From: Earliella scabrosa
Taxonomy: Eukaryota; Basidiomycota; Agaricomycetes; Polyporales; Polyporaceae
Direction: 5' to 3'
DNA length: 64,000 nucleotides
Assembly: GCA_022605405.1 (NCBI GenBank)
Contig: JABYQQ010000026.1
Span: 62,001-126,000 of the forward strand
Part shown: piece after piece, positions 47,361 through 58,627 of the stretch
Layout: every line of letters begins with the position of its first letter
How positions within the stretch are numbered: the first letter of the stretch is position 1
Notes under the pieces: generated by a model
Databases searched by the model: none
The model's input: only the letters and a program-made list of their open reading frames with translations
Told to the model about the DNA's origin: nothing
Translations under genes and position numbers: made by a program

Positions 47361-48167
47361 ATCGGATCGTCGACGCTGAGAATGGGTAGGAGAGAGGAGT
47401 GAATGCAGCTCTTTCTGCGGGGGTTTTTGGTGGGTTGTCAGATGGTGAGCTGGCGCGAGGCTACCCATATATCCAACCAGGAGACGCTGATCCAGTCACC
47501 TCTTGATACGGAGGCTGTTAAGGCGTCAACAAAAACCAACTATCCCCTTGTGATCTGCTCCTCGCGGTGGGAAATGAAACGAACAGACATGCCGTTGAAG
47601 CTCGCCTACAGACGCTACTGGTGGTGGTGTATCGTTATAGCGCATGGTATTCCAGAGTCCAGACTGACACGCGCAGCGGCAGCTTACGCATCCGACCATG
47701 AGGGAGAGAGAAACCGTTCTATTTTACCCCATTGACTCGAACCTCAGACGGGTCCATGTGCCTGTCCGAGTCGCAGGAAGTGCGAAGCAGCTGGGCTCAC
47801 TCGTGGGTCGAGCGTCGACTCGGACCGATGAATTTGCATCGGAGCGCAGTACCGGCAGTACCTGCCGTTTATCTCGAGTTTGAATGCAACTTGGGTCCTG
47901 AATACCATCATAATCACTTACTAGAGGCCCTGCTGTGACCTTCTGACCCCATCGCACCGCTCGCGAGACAAATCCTTGAGTCTTGAGGTTGAGCGCCGGC
48001 GTTCTCGGGCATGGTGAAGCGTGACGTCTCATTGTGACATGAGCGTGACTGAGTGACTCACGTCCTGCGGAACCACTGCGGCGGAGCCGCGATTCGGAGC
48101 TATTCAGTTCTTCAAGCTCCTCATTCGTTGCGCAGTCCGTTCATCCTCCCAGCCAGAGTCTGTCCGT
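47361..48167. other. Intergenic
   Basis: About 800 bp between two divergent genes (the 128-residue protein and the dioxygenase). No TATA box or gene seen. Confidence 0.45.
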
Positions 48168-49836
48168 ATGTCTCTAGTGCAAGCTGCGCATGACGCGGAG
48201 ACGGGAGAAGCGTTCAACCACATCCCTATCATGTAGACATTCACATCCTAGTCATTCACTGTGTGTTCAAACTGATACGGACGAGCAGCGACCTGGAGGA
48301 TGTCGATAATCCCGACCCTGCGATCCGTCGATCTCTAGGAGATGAGATTAGAAACGCATGCCTCAACGTCGGCTTCCTCTACGGTACGCTTGAAGTGCGC
48401 ACAACTATGAATGTCCCAACGCGCGATAACGCTCTCCGACAGTGAAGAACCATGGCATCCCGGGGGAAACCACCGAGACCGCGCTCGAGGCGTCAAAGAA
48501 CTTCTTTTCGCTCCCTCTAGAGAAGAAGATGGTGGTACGCCTGTGACTCACCCCCAATATGAATCATGTTCACAGGCCCGGTGGGCGACTCACGCGAGCG
48601 CGACAGCTCGACATCCGGAAGACGCCCAACTTCAAGGGGTACACCCCCGTCCTGAGCAGCAACAATGACCCGGGAAACAGCGGAGATTTACACGAGGGCT
48701 TTGAGTTTGGGTGGGAAGAGCTGAACGCGCGCGCCGACGATGAGAAGAGGGCAAACGACGGCGCGATGGCGGGTGCAAACGTCTGGCCGTCCGACGTCCC
48801 CGGCTTCCGAGAGTCTGTCCTCGCATACTAGTCAGTTGCGTCTCATCTCTTCCTGTTTTTACTTACTCAGGATTTTGTGTCGTGTAGTCATGCGGCGGTG
48901 AACCTGGGTCGCAAGCTGTTCCCGCTCTTTGCGCTCGCGCTCGACCTACCGGAAGACTTCTTCGACGACAAGGCGAGTAGTACCGCGGGCTCTTACGCTG
49001 GTTCCTGCGAGCATCGAGATAACTCACGGTATTGCGAGGCAGACGAAGAACGCGGCCGCGATCATGCGCGTTCTGCACTACCCTCCGCAAACGGGGCCCG
49101 TCGACGACCGAGTTATCGGAATTGGCGCCCACACCGAGTGCGTGGTCGCGTCGGTTTGACCCCGGATCTGCAAGTCTGCTCACCCATAGTAATACGCGTC
49201 CGCGGATTACACAGCTTTGAGGTGCGCGCATTCTCTGGGAGCGGTCACTCAATCAGTGCCTCACGTCTGACGCCTCGAGCAGTGCTTTACGATCCTCTGG
49301 CAAGAGCCGGGCATCCAAGCCCTCCAGGTCCTCAACAAACAGAAGCAGTGGATCGACGCTCCGCCCATCCCCGGCACGCTCGTGGTCAAGTAAGCCCTCG
49401 TCATTACACTCCCGCAATCGCGCAGCTGATAAGTCCGTGATTCGTGGTGATCACCGCACAGCTTGGGCGACCAGTTCGCCCGCTGGACGAGTCAGTGCAC
49501 ACACGCGCGTCCTGCCCGTCTGCACACCCACTGACCAGTGATTACATATCTGTCTGTGGACAGACGATGTCTTCAAGTCTACCGTGCACCGCGCGATCAA
49601 CAGGAGCGGCGTCCGGCGGTACTCCATCCCCCTCTTCTTTGGCACGGACTACGACGTGAAGCTCGAAGTGCGTGTCTCCTCATGCTCCGCGCGATGCGTG
49701 GAAGTTGATGTAGGCGCTGCTGGTGCTGGTCCAGCCAATCTCGAGCTGTGTGTCGCCCGAGCGTCCGTCCAAATACGAGGTCGTGACCGCAGGGGACTAC
49801 GTAAAGGAGCGCCTCAAGGCGGCGTACGGGCACTAA
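48168..49836 (+). CDS. 2-oxoglutarate/Fe(II)-dependent dioxygenase, isopenicillin N synthase-like
   Basis: Eleven exons: 48168-48232, 48289-48383, 48443-48534, 48607-48830, 48888-48972, 49043-49137, 49215-49221, 49283-49389, 49462-49490, 49564-49667 and 49735-49836, giving 334 residues. The N-terminal fold block shows HIPIIDLEDV, GFLYVKNHGIP and NFFSLPLEKK. The iron site is HTD (His 217, Asp 219) with the second His 275 in STVHRAINR, and the 2-oxoglutarate site is RYS (Arg 285, Ser 287). Reactions in this family include hydroxylation, desaturation and ring closure in secondary metabolism. A 7-nt microexon supplies FE of HTDFECFT, and the intron 48973-49042 starts with GC (AAG|GCGAGT). Substrate unknown; a P450 relic lies just downstream. 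Confidence 0.88.
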
Positions 49837-49854
49837 AGCGCCAAACTGTCACCA

Positions 49855-50050
49855 GTCATCCCGCAGTGGTCGGAATTTTGTCCGTTCCCTTCGGAGGAGT
49901 GGAAGGATGTGCGCGAATACGCAATACGAATACATTTCGTTGTACAAGTATAGACGTGCTATATGTACAATCGAACTGGAATGCCAACAAGAACAGTGCT
50001 TTCACTTGCCGAATCCCGACGTGGGCACTGGCTTGTTCGCCTGAGCCTTG
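49855..50050 (-). pseudogene. P450 3'-end relic
   Basis: This stretch resembles the last exon and 3' flank of the intact P450 at 54311-56607. Shared pieces on the plus strand, in the same order as at about 54096-54370: CCGCAGTG, TACGAATACAT(T), GTTGTACAAGTA, TGTACAATC, GAATGCCAA and GGGCACTGGCTTG. In the minus-strand reading, the SQCP of the P450 tail is visible but the frame is broken. It is the remnant of another copy in the same orientation, sitting 18 bp after the dioxygenase stop. Boundaries are approximate. Confidence 0.55.
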
Positions 50051-51089
50051 CGAGTACGCTCTGCATCGGTCGCGCTCGGTGTACGTAGACGACCGAGCCA
50101 CAGCATGGGGCCGGGATGGTCGGGGTAGTGTCGTGATTACTTCCACCGCTGGTGAAGTACTACAGCTTGATGCCAGAACAGCATGTAAGCTTTGCGCTGA
50201 AGTACGGCCAACTACCGTATTCCGCAGAAGTCTGCTTCAGTGCGTTGGCGCTTGGGGCGTGTGTTGGACAGTTGGGTGTCAAAGAGCGACGCGCCGTGGA
50301 GCGCATCATCTGGGATATGTACCGCGGTGAGCCATGGCCAAGGCTCTCCTCGTCGCCCACCGCAAAGACCCTAGTGGATTGCAGACTGCTGGTCATTTGT
50401 CCCTTGACGAATTTCATCGAGCTTTGCGGCGAGCTCGTGCTGGAGGTCCCCGACGATGCTTTTGTACTACCTGCTCGTTTGCGCCGCGTAGTCAAGCAGG
50501 CCGCCCCCGCAGCACGACTCGGTCCTCGTGGCCTCAGTCTCGTTGCCCGAACTGGTACTGTCCTCTCCTAGACCGTCCTTGACTTCTTGCATGTCGTTCT
50601 TTATGACCTTTTTGCTTGTTGTCACGACTACGTGTTGATGACTCACCAAAGGAATTGTTTCTTCGGCCTCGTATAGTCTGCCTGAGATGACGAGGACAGA
50701 GTGTATGAGCTTAGGATAAGCGAAGTACAGAACGGAGGTATAAGCAATGGATAGCGGGGGTCAAAGCGATGGAGAGCGTGAGGTACAAAACAAGAGGGCG
50801 CAATCGAAGTGATGGAATGCACGGTCAAAACAGGACGACACGGCAAAGTCCGAGGAAAAGTCCGTCGAGCCAGCACGGCCGGCGTCAATATTAGGTACTA
50901 CACCCTTCACATACAGACCATTCGATGGACGTGGGATAGGATGCTAAAAGGAATAAGGATAACCCGAAGATAAAGTTACATAACAAAAAGGGTGGCACGT
51001 TCAACTGCATCGCAGTGCTCCCCCGGGAGGCTGCCCTGCCACACGATGTTGGAGTGAATATCGATCGGCTTGTGCTCCGGTGTGCTCAC
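50051..51089. other. Intergenic with possible small-gene remnants
   Basis: No confident gene. On the minus strand at about 50376-50465 a short helical frame reads SIVGDLQHELAAKLDEIRQG and ends in a stop; a second helical piece, KKVIKNDMQEVKDGLGED, lies at about 50566-50620. They could be exons of a small coiled-coil gene. A plus-strand frame from 50152 to 50571 overlaps them and is not supported. Confidence 0.35.
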
Positions 51090-51701
51090 CTATTGCCCAG
51101 ATGTGACTTTCCCGACCATCACAAGGAGGCCCACAAACGAAAGCGCCACGGTGACCGGGATTGTCACCCGTAGCGGTGGCCAGGTGGCGACCAACGCGCG
51201 CTCTGACTGGGAGTGCGCGACTCCATGTACTAGTAGCTGCTCGACAGCAGAGACTACTAGTAGTTGTGCAGCCTCGGAGTGAATTGCGCCACTAATGGGG
51301 CTTGTAGAAATTGAGCGTTGGCGCCGCCGTGGGGGGTCTGGTGGATTCCCTGCCGTGGTCGAATCACCGGTAGCGGTAGCCGACTCGGAGTAGTCCGTCA
51401 CTGAGTGGTGCCTATCCGCGCTATTGCTGCCTGCCAGTGGTGCGGTAGGTCGCATGGGCCCGGGAAGACCAAAGTAATGACGTCCGATGGCAGCGACATA
51501 GGTGGTGAGCACGATGAGAATGATGATCAAGGCGCCCAATGCGACTGAGGATGCACCAACAGTTACTCTGATGATTCGCCGTTTTGGAAGTGCAACGAGA
51601 GGAAACTTACTCAATAATGCCCAAGTCAAAGTTGTGGATATAGATTCAAGTTTCTGCTCAGAGTCGAGCTCTCTGGCAGCAATTGGTATGTATGTCATCA
51701 T
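51090..51701 (-). CDS. Probable small two-span membrane protein
   Basis: Two exons, 51701-51611 and 51544-51090, give 181 residues. The 66-nt intron (GTAAGT...CCTCAG) is in frame, so the unspliced frame is also open. Splicing extends the first membrane span to TLTWALLIALGALIIILIVL, longer and cleaner than the unspliced version, which supports the intron. A polar Ser/Arg-rich loop follows, then a second span (VTIPVTVALSFVGLLVMV) near the C-terminus. The frame stays open upstream to about 51752, so a further 5' exon with another start is possible. No family recognised. Confidence 0.45.
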   Translation of the reverse strand: MMTYIPIAARELDSEQKLESISTTLTWALLSKFPLVALPKRRIIRVTVGASSVALGALIIILIVLTTYVAAIGRHYFGLPGPMRPTAPLAGSNSADRHHSVTDYSESATATGDSTTAGNPPDPPRRRQRSISTSPISGAIHSEAAQLLVVSAVEQLLVHGVAHSQSERALVATWPPLRVTIPVTVALSFVGLLVMVGKVTSGQ

Positions 51702-52699
51702 GATCGTCGTAGAAGGCTTCTCTTTTGGTGGCTGAGGAGCAGAGTCAGTCACGACGTGAGCGAACAGTTGAGGAGGAGAAACCTTTGAAACTCACTGGAG
51801 AGAGTTGATGGAGTACACCGTATACCGGAGTTCGTACCAGATCCCTGTGGGGTGCATTGCTCTGCTCGCTGTGAGGCGCAGGGTTTTTATGTGGTCGGGG
51901 GGAGGGCCCTGAGTTGGCGACGCGTGTCGGTCACCCTGGCTCATTCAAGACGCTCGCGGACCAGACAATACGAGCGGACCTCAGCATCCTGCTCACTAAT
52001 TGTCTATGCCAGCAGTGCCCGCTCTCTTGCACCGCGCCGAAGCCTCGAGGACCGAATATGGGTTTGTCGAGGAGAATAGGGGTGACAGCGGCTAATGACT
52101 TCCAAGTTGCGTAACATGCGCGCCAATCAGGGTTACCGCATGTATTGGCGCTCTCCCTCGAAGTTCTCTCCATCTATGGGCCACTGACGCTAGTGCCACT
52201 TCGGATTCCTCGACCTGACCTTCCTTCTCACCAACAAATGCGGCGCAGCTTCAGCACACATTCCTACGTACCATACATCTCCTAGTCCCCCTATATTTCT
52301 AGTAGCTTGTAGTCGGCCCTCAGCAGCCTGAGCGTTGGTAGTTCTCTCCGCGCCGTGACCTTCGCGTGCACAGTGACTCGGAGGTACGATCGTTATCTCG
52401 AAGTTAGGAGTGACGTGATATCTCTCATCTTGACTAAGTACTGTCCGTTACTTACCTACGTTGGCAAGGTTGTACCGGCGGAGCGCGGATACAATAGAGT
52501 GAATCGGGGGTGACTCAAAATTGTTCCTACCCTGAACCCCCGACTCGGAACCTTTATCCCAACTTGTTAACCGACGGTCTATTCGGAACCTTGTTCCTAT
52601 AATGAGTAGAAACCAGCGGATCGCTCGCATTGTCTACCAACGGCCAGGCGATACGTGTCGCCGAGCTCCTACATAAAACCCACAGTGCCATGACCTCGT
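51702..52699. other. Intergenic
   Basis: About 1 kb without a supported gene; contains the hairpin listed at 52501-52546. Confidence 0.45.
52501..52546. repeat. Imperfect inverted repeat (11-bp arms)
   Basis: GAATCGGGGGT at 52501-52511 pairs with ACCCCCGACTC at 52536-52546 with one mismatch and a 24-nt loop. It lies about 150 bp before the P450 relic. It could be a small mobile-element scar or chance; no target-site duplication identified. Confidence 0.4.
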
Positions 52700-53465
52700 G
52701 TTCGATAAATCTAACTTACTTCGCGTACCACGATTCCTTCACACTATCCTCGTGTCCACTGGAAGCATCCGCTGAGCACAATGTGTGCATCCGGGGCTCT
52801 CTACCCGTGAGTATGCGATATCTCATTATTTCACTCCTTGTCTGACCCCTTACTAGTAGCACCGCAGTGGGACCAACGCGCCTCTACTACACGAGGCTCG
52901 GACCAGTTTCGCCGCGAACATACCAAAGTACTCTACGGTCTACTAGACCCTATGGCAATCCCGCGTCCTGATATATAGTCTGATCGGCGTCGGTATACTG
53001 GCCGCAAAGGGTCAGGTGCACTATGTACATAAGACCTGAGCGTCGACTCGGAGCTGCTTCACCCGCATTCTCAATACAGATCATGCGCGCATTGGGACCT
53101 GTGCCAATATTCCAGAAGGCCCTCGAGTCAAAAGATCCGTGGCTGGCGATTGTTACTGAGGCCGAAGCCGGTCCCGAACGTACTACGTAGCAGTATGCCA
53201 TTGGATCAGTCGGGCGGCGTTCGGTGTCATTGTCATGTCACTGGAATGGCAGGTGCATTGACACTGAGGTCCTGCGTCGATACTGAGGAGTGCTTACTGT
53301 GATATAGGCTTCGTTACCAGTTCTGGCAAAATTCCATCCGGGACGAGGAGTTCACTGACGAGCCGAGTATCACCGCCTACAAGGAGATGTTTGAGATCGC
53401 TGTCTCTCAGCAAGGGGGCAGCTTGTAACACTTGCCATTCTCTACGTTATTAGACGCTCCCCGCG
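52700..53465 (+). pseudogene. Decayed P450 copy, inverted relative to the intact gene
   Basis: On the plus strand, this region follows exons 2 to 4 of the intact minus-strand P450 (54311-56607), including introns. Matches: TGCATCCGGGGCTCTCTACCC then GTGAGTATG as in the exon 2 donor; CAGTGGGACCAACG as in the exon 3 start; a frame reading SPAFSIQIMRALGPV against SPAF/TPAFSIQNMRALVPV; then AEAGPER, HWISRAAFGVI and TAYKEMFEIAVSQQGG. Stops, indels and loss of the donor site break it, and exon 1 and all exons after 4 (including the haem loop) are missing. Retained introns show a DNA-level duplication, not a retrocopy. Confidence 0.8.
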
Positions 53466-54310
53466 GCAATTGAGCGAGGATGTGCACTGGCCTGCATGGC
53501 TGTCCGGGCAGCCGATGCACTGGTTGACGGTGACCTGTCCCTCATGTTGATCTATCCACCTTCCGTATGCCGTACCAAGCCACTCTGTCTCGTGATACTA
53601 CACTTCTTTGTCCTGCTCGTCTGCGTCGCTCCTAACGTGATTCGCCTTTCGAGGACGCGTCTCTCCTCGAGTCGACTACACGGCTGCACCACCGTACCAC
53701 CTGACCGCGTCTATTCCACTCACGCTCCCTCGACTTTCCCCCTTTCCCACCGCTGTCTCCACACACAACAGACAAAGGCGCACACTGCAACGTGTAATAG
53801 GCGGTCTTTAGCCTGACCCAAAGATAGGCGGTCAATGGGCGTGCAACAGGTCATCTTCCGAGAATCTGCACGCCTATATGACCCGCCTATCGCCTGGTCC
53901 AATATTTCGGGGTCCCCGGCGTGGCACAGCTTCCGTACACATCCCTACCCTACAATCCCTCCCAGCAAATACTGTATTTCGAGCATATCGTCCGGCCTCG
54001 AGGCCCTCGACATCGTGTGTGGTTCTCCCCGCGCACCTTCGTGTGAATAATGTCACGGCGATGTCGTCTTTGGCATCAATTTCAAAATGTACGCCGCAGT
54101 GCCCGAATTTCCGCGCTGCCGGAGGAATGGAAGTGATTGCACGAACATAATGGAAGTGTGTGCGCCAATACTACGGATACATTGCGTCGTACAAGTACAG
54201 GTACAGGGACGAAGCGCGTGCAAAATGTGCAATCAAGTGAATGCCAAGATGCTGCAAGATGAGGCAGGGAAAAGATGCAAGAAGACAGAGGTCAGTGGGT
54301 GGAAGGCGTA
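53466..54310. other. Intergenic
   Basis: About 845 bp between the P450 relic and the intact P450's 3' end. The segment 54096-54310 is the 3' flank that also recurs at about 49855-50000. No gene seen. Confidence 0.5.
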
Positions 54311-56607
54311 TCACGCCTGCGCTTGCCGCACATAGGGTGTCACGAGCAGCGGGCACTGGCTGCCCTCCTTGTGCTTGCCCATGACGTATGGCCGCGTCAA
54401 GACCCTGTCAACCCATGCGCGTGTCAGCAACGCCAGTCAAGCGACCCGCACACAACTCGCAGTGGACGTACACATTCGCCTTCCCGACCTTGTCGCGCTC
54501 CGCGAACCGGAAGTGCGTCACGAGCATGAACACGAACATCTTGATCTCTATGATGGAGAACTTGACGCCGATGCACGACTGCGGGGACACACGCGTGCGC
54601 ATGCGTAGTTCCGTTAAGCACTCGACCGCCACATGAAGATGGAGAGGGACGCGGACGACTCACCCTGGGGCCTGCGGAGAACGTGAGGATGTTGTTGTAC
54701 AACCCCGGCTGCGCCTTGACCGCCTCCGGGAGGTTGTCCCACCGGTCGGGGCTAGCACGCGGAGCAGCGGAAGTCAGGAACCGCAGACAGACGATCCATC
54801 CGCAAGCCGCAAACGGAACTCGGATGGCACACTCACTTGAACGCCCACCCGTCGGGGCCCCAGACCTCGCGGTCGAGGTTGAACGCCTCGATAGGGACGT
54901 GCACGCAGCTGCCCTTGGGCATGACGAAGCTGTCCGCCTCCTCGTAGTCGCCGTACGGCGTCTGCAGCTTGACGGGCGTCGCGGTCGGGATTACGTCGTC
55001 CTGCGTCGCGACGCGGATCGAGGAGTGCACTGGGGGGATCAGGCGGAGCGTCTCGCGCATGACGTTCTCGAGGTACGGGAGCTCCGCGATCTTCACGTAC
55101 AGAGAGGCGATCTCGTCTTGGGTGAGCGATTCGAGCGGGGCGGTGGGGAAGACGGTGAGGAGCTCCGTCCGGAGGCGGTCCTGGACGGCGGGATAGATGG
55201 CGAGGAGGTAGAGGATCCAGGTTGCGGAGAGGGAGCTGGTGTCGGAGCCGGCGAACATGAAGGTGTTGATGTTGTTTAGAATGTCCTCGTCGGAGATCCG
55301 TTGGTCTGGCGCGATATCAACGGATACGTTGGAGCGTACTAGGGTGACTGTCAGCGAGGCATCACCGCACTGCGTATGGAGGACTCACACAGTGCACTTA
55401 GCAGGTCCTTGCCACCGTATGTTGTTCCGGCCTTTTCGGCCTCCTCGATCTTTCGCTTCTTCTCTTGGATAAGGCGACCAGCGACTCTCCTGATGACCTC
55501 TTGAGACTTTTTGATCACTCCGTAACGCGGTCCTGGCTATGTCAGGTCAACATCACGATAATGCGAACGACATGCGGATGCGCATACCATGAATCTGTCG
55601 AGGATTGGGGCGTAGAGAATAGCAAGCTCCCACAATCCGCCCCCTTGTTGAGAGACAGCGATCTCAAACATCTCCTTGTAGGCGGTGAAGAGCTCGTTAG
55701 ACTCGTCCCGGATGGCGTTGAACTGGTAGTCGAAGCCTACAGCATGTTGAGTGCCCATCAACACATATGGAAGAGGCTGCTGACACACCTGCTAGTCCAA
55801 TGACATCAAACGTCGCCCGACTGACCCAATGGCACACATCCAGCCTCGCGCCCCCCTTCCACTTCTCGCGTTCGGGACCGGCTTGGGCCTCGGAGATGAG
55901 CGCCATCCACCGATCCTTCAACTCGACCGCCTTCTGAAATGTCACGGGCACCAACGCGCGCATGTTCTGGATTGAGAACGCGGGTGTCGCAACCCGACGC
56001 TGTCGCTTGTGCACCTGGCCCTCCGCCGCCAGCATGCCAACGCCGATGAGGCTGGAGATGAGGGCGCGGGACTGCCATGGCTTCTCGTAGATCGTCGAGT
56101 GCTTGAGTATGTGCGCGAGAGACACAGGGTCGAGGGTAAAGAGACGTTGGTCCCACTTCGGTACGGAGTAAGTTGAGAGAAAACGAACAAGATATCCATA
56201 CTCACGGGTAGGAAGCCGCGGATGCGCACGTTGCGCCCGTAGTGCTTGACAAAAGCTTCGTGTACACGAGGAGAACGTGAAGGACTGCAGGCATACCAAG
56301 TTAGAGTACTCGAACACGACGGCACATGTTCTTTGTTGAAATATAGGCGCCCATTTACTCGGGTACCATAGTGGGAACGACGAACATTGAAAGAGGCCAT
56401 GGCGGAGACGTACGAACGAGAACAAAGTTTTACTCACTCTAGCACCATCCCCATATGATTCCCAAAGAAACTACGCGTTGGAGGCCCAGGTAGTCTTCGT
56501 AGAGGGTTCCATTGAGGCTCGAACACGGCGAGATAGAAGAAGTAAACAGCGCATGCTGCCAGGGAAGCAGCGACTAAGCTGTAGAAGAGCACAAGTAAGG
56601 AGGTCAT
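54311..56607 (-). CDS. Cytochrome P450 monooxygenase, third gene (different family from the tandem pair)
   Basis: Nine exons: 56607-56438, 56284-56206, 56155-55789, 55736-55588, 55536-55389, 55338-54837, 54751-54664, 54578-54472 and 54404-54311, giving 567 residues. N-terminal membrane anchor, then LRRLPGPPTRSFFGNH and DPSRSPRVHEAFVKHYG. Motifs intact: helix I AGSDTS (334-339), ETLR as ExxR (400-403), NPDRW, and the haem loop FSAGPRSCIG with Cys about 503. The C-terminus ends VLTRPYVMGKHKEGSQCP. Exon plan and sequence differ from the tandem P450 pair, so it belongs to another CYP family; it resembles long basidiomycete P450s. Two relics of the same family lie nearby. Substrate unknown; the adjacent dioxygenase could act in the same pathway. 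Confidence 0.92.
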
Positions 56608-57026
56608 GACTTGGTGAGCGTAAGAAGCTGAGTTTGGAGGAGATGGATAAATACCAAGGGCTGAGAGAACAGCGTTGGTCTTTGGTCTTATTGTGTGCGC
56701 GAACAATAATCTTGATTGGGTTTGCCGAACAGAGCGAGCCGGCGGCTAGACTGAGCGAGACTCAAGCTGGCAGCCTAGTAAGAGGTAATATTATAGGCGT
56801 GGATACACGATGAGAGCTGCTGTGAGTCGCGGTTGAATGAGACAAGTCGAGGACGACGTTCAGTGCGTTGGCGGAGCATGTCCGAAGTGATGGGACGCCC
56901 TAATTTGGCAAGAGGTTCGCGGCCCGAGCATCCGGACTTCTGGTAATCCGGGCCCTTCCTACGTTTACCTTCTCACCATCGGACACAAGCACAGCAACTT
57001 CACAGCAACCTGTCTTAGCCAGCGAG
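56608..57026. other. Intergenic, divergent promoters
   Basis: About 420 bp between the start codons of the third P450 and the CCDC25-like gene. No TATA box at a suitable distance on either side. Confidence 0.5.
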
Positions 57027-58075
57027 ATGGTGCTGTTCTTCACATCCACAGGTACGCTCTATCATGATACAGAGACATAATGCCGGATAGCGGTTGATCG
57101 CGATATCTATGCAGCTGTCAACCCCCCTGTGACGATTTACATGGGAAAAGACAAGCACGAGAGTACGAACCGATCTACATTCCGCGTTCATCCCCCATTA
57201 AGCAACCTTTTGGATCCTAGATGAGGACTTGATCAAGTATGCCTGGCCTCAAGACGTCTGGTTCCACGTCGACAAGCTCTCCTCCGCACACGTCTACGTC
57301 CGGATGCCAGAAGGGATGACATGGGACGCCATCCCTGAGCCGCTTCTCATCGACTGCGCCCAGCTCGTCAAGGCGAACTCCATTGAAGGTACATCATCTG
57401 CCTCAGCATCTGTCGTACGGTGACAACTGAAGCATTTAGACCGCTAGGCAACAAGAAGGACAACATCACGATCATCTGGACACCAGCCGATAACCTCAAG
57501 GTACAGTCATCGGTACTAGTTGGGAACTGATTTGACGACGCTGCCACAGAAAACGGGGGATATGGCAGTGGGACAGGTTTCCTTCCACAACGACAAGCGG
57601 GTAAGCGCTGGGCCCCCATGCAAGGGGAGATAGCGCGCTGACCGTATTCCTCAGGTAAAGCGAAGTACGTCGGCATCGCACAACGTAGACTAGACGTCCT
57701 GATCTCTAACCCCGATGTGGACCAAAGTACACGTCGCGAAGCGCGAAAACGCGATCGTGAACCGGCTCAACAAGACTAAGGTCGAGCGGGAAGTCGACCA
57801 CGAGCAGGAGCGTGTGGAGCGGGTCAAGAAAGAAAACGCCGAAAAGCGGGCCGCCGCTGCGCAAAAGGTTCCTCATCCTTTCTCTCTCCCTCCTCCGTAG
57901 TCATCGGCACTGACGATGGGCAACTGTCATGCAGAAGAAGGCCGACGCGGAGCTCGCGCGCGCGCGCGAAGCGGAGAAGAAGGCGCGGTCGTACGACAAC
58001 CTCTTCAGCGGGGAGGACGATGACGGGGAACCGTCGAAGCAGTCTGTGCAGGAGATGATGGACGACTTCATGTAA
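57027..58075 (+). CDS. CCDC25/Jlp2-like protein (NFACT-R/DUF814 domain)
   Basis: Eight exons: 57027-57051, 57115-57162, 57221-57388, 57448-57500, 57550-57600, 57655-57664 (10 nt), 57728-57867 and 57935-58075, giving 211 residues, close to the human CCDC25 length of 208. Family blocks in order: MVLFFTST at the start, [74 protein letters not shown] and [11 protein letters not shown], then a charged coiled coil and MDDFM end. The NFACT-R-type domain is linked to RNA or ribosome-associated functions; human CCDC25 has been described as a sensor of extracellular DNA. The role here is probably the conserved intracellular one. Confidence 0.93.
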
Positions 58076-58285
58076 TCACCAGTCAGGTGCGAGATGCGGA
58101 TATAGGTATGCACTGAATCTGCTACTGCTACACTATAGGGGCTCTGATCAGAGGATCTACAGCACTATGTACACTATGGATGTGATGTGAGGCGACTGTG
58201 GTATGGCCTGCAAATGGGCTTCATGAGTTCAAGCCGAACTCCGGACACAGTGGTGAGTGGAGCACGTACGGGTCGATGTTCTGTT

Positions 58286-58627
58286 TTAGCAACCGAAGGA
58301 CGGTCGCGTAGCGGTCGGCGCTGCCCACTTCTGCTCCTTCGCCTTCTTCGCGAAGGCTATTGAGGAGTCGGAGAGGGTGGTGTTCTGCTGGGTCGTCTGC
58401 CCCTTCTTCTGCTCCATGGCGGTGCGATCGCAGAGTGTTGCGGTATCCGACATGATGGACATGACTTTGAGAGGTTGAGCCGGGCGATGCCAATGAGATC
58501 AAGCAGCGTGCGACTTACCATCGTCAGCATGAGGCGACGCTTTCGCCTTAGGACTCGATCCCTGAGACCGCTTCTTCGAGGAGGTGGAAGTGGCAGAACT
58601 GAAGATCGCGGACAACTTGTTGCTCAT
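58286..58627 (-). CDS. Small Ser/Thr-rich protein, family member 1
   Basis: Two exons, 58627-58519 and 58464-58286, give 95 residues. The N-terminus is Ser/Lys-rich (ATSTSSKKRSQGSSPKAK). The second exon carries the block shared with the gene at 60052-60382: SDTATLCD, then QNTTLSDSSIAFAKKAKEQK and WAAPTATRPSFGC at the end. Intron position (after the DD near residue 36) and phase match in both genes. A TATATAATGG element (minus strand) lies at about 58731-58740. No signal peptide or known domain; function unknown. Confidence 0.65.

Noticed and set aside
50152..50571. 139-codon plus-strand frame starting at an ATG
   Set aside because: No domain; overlaps short minus-strand helical frames that look at least as good, so neither can be called.
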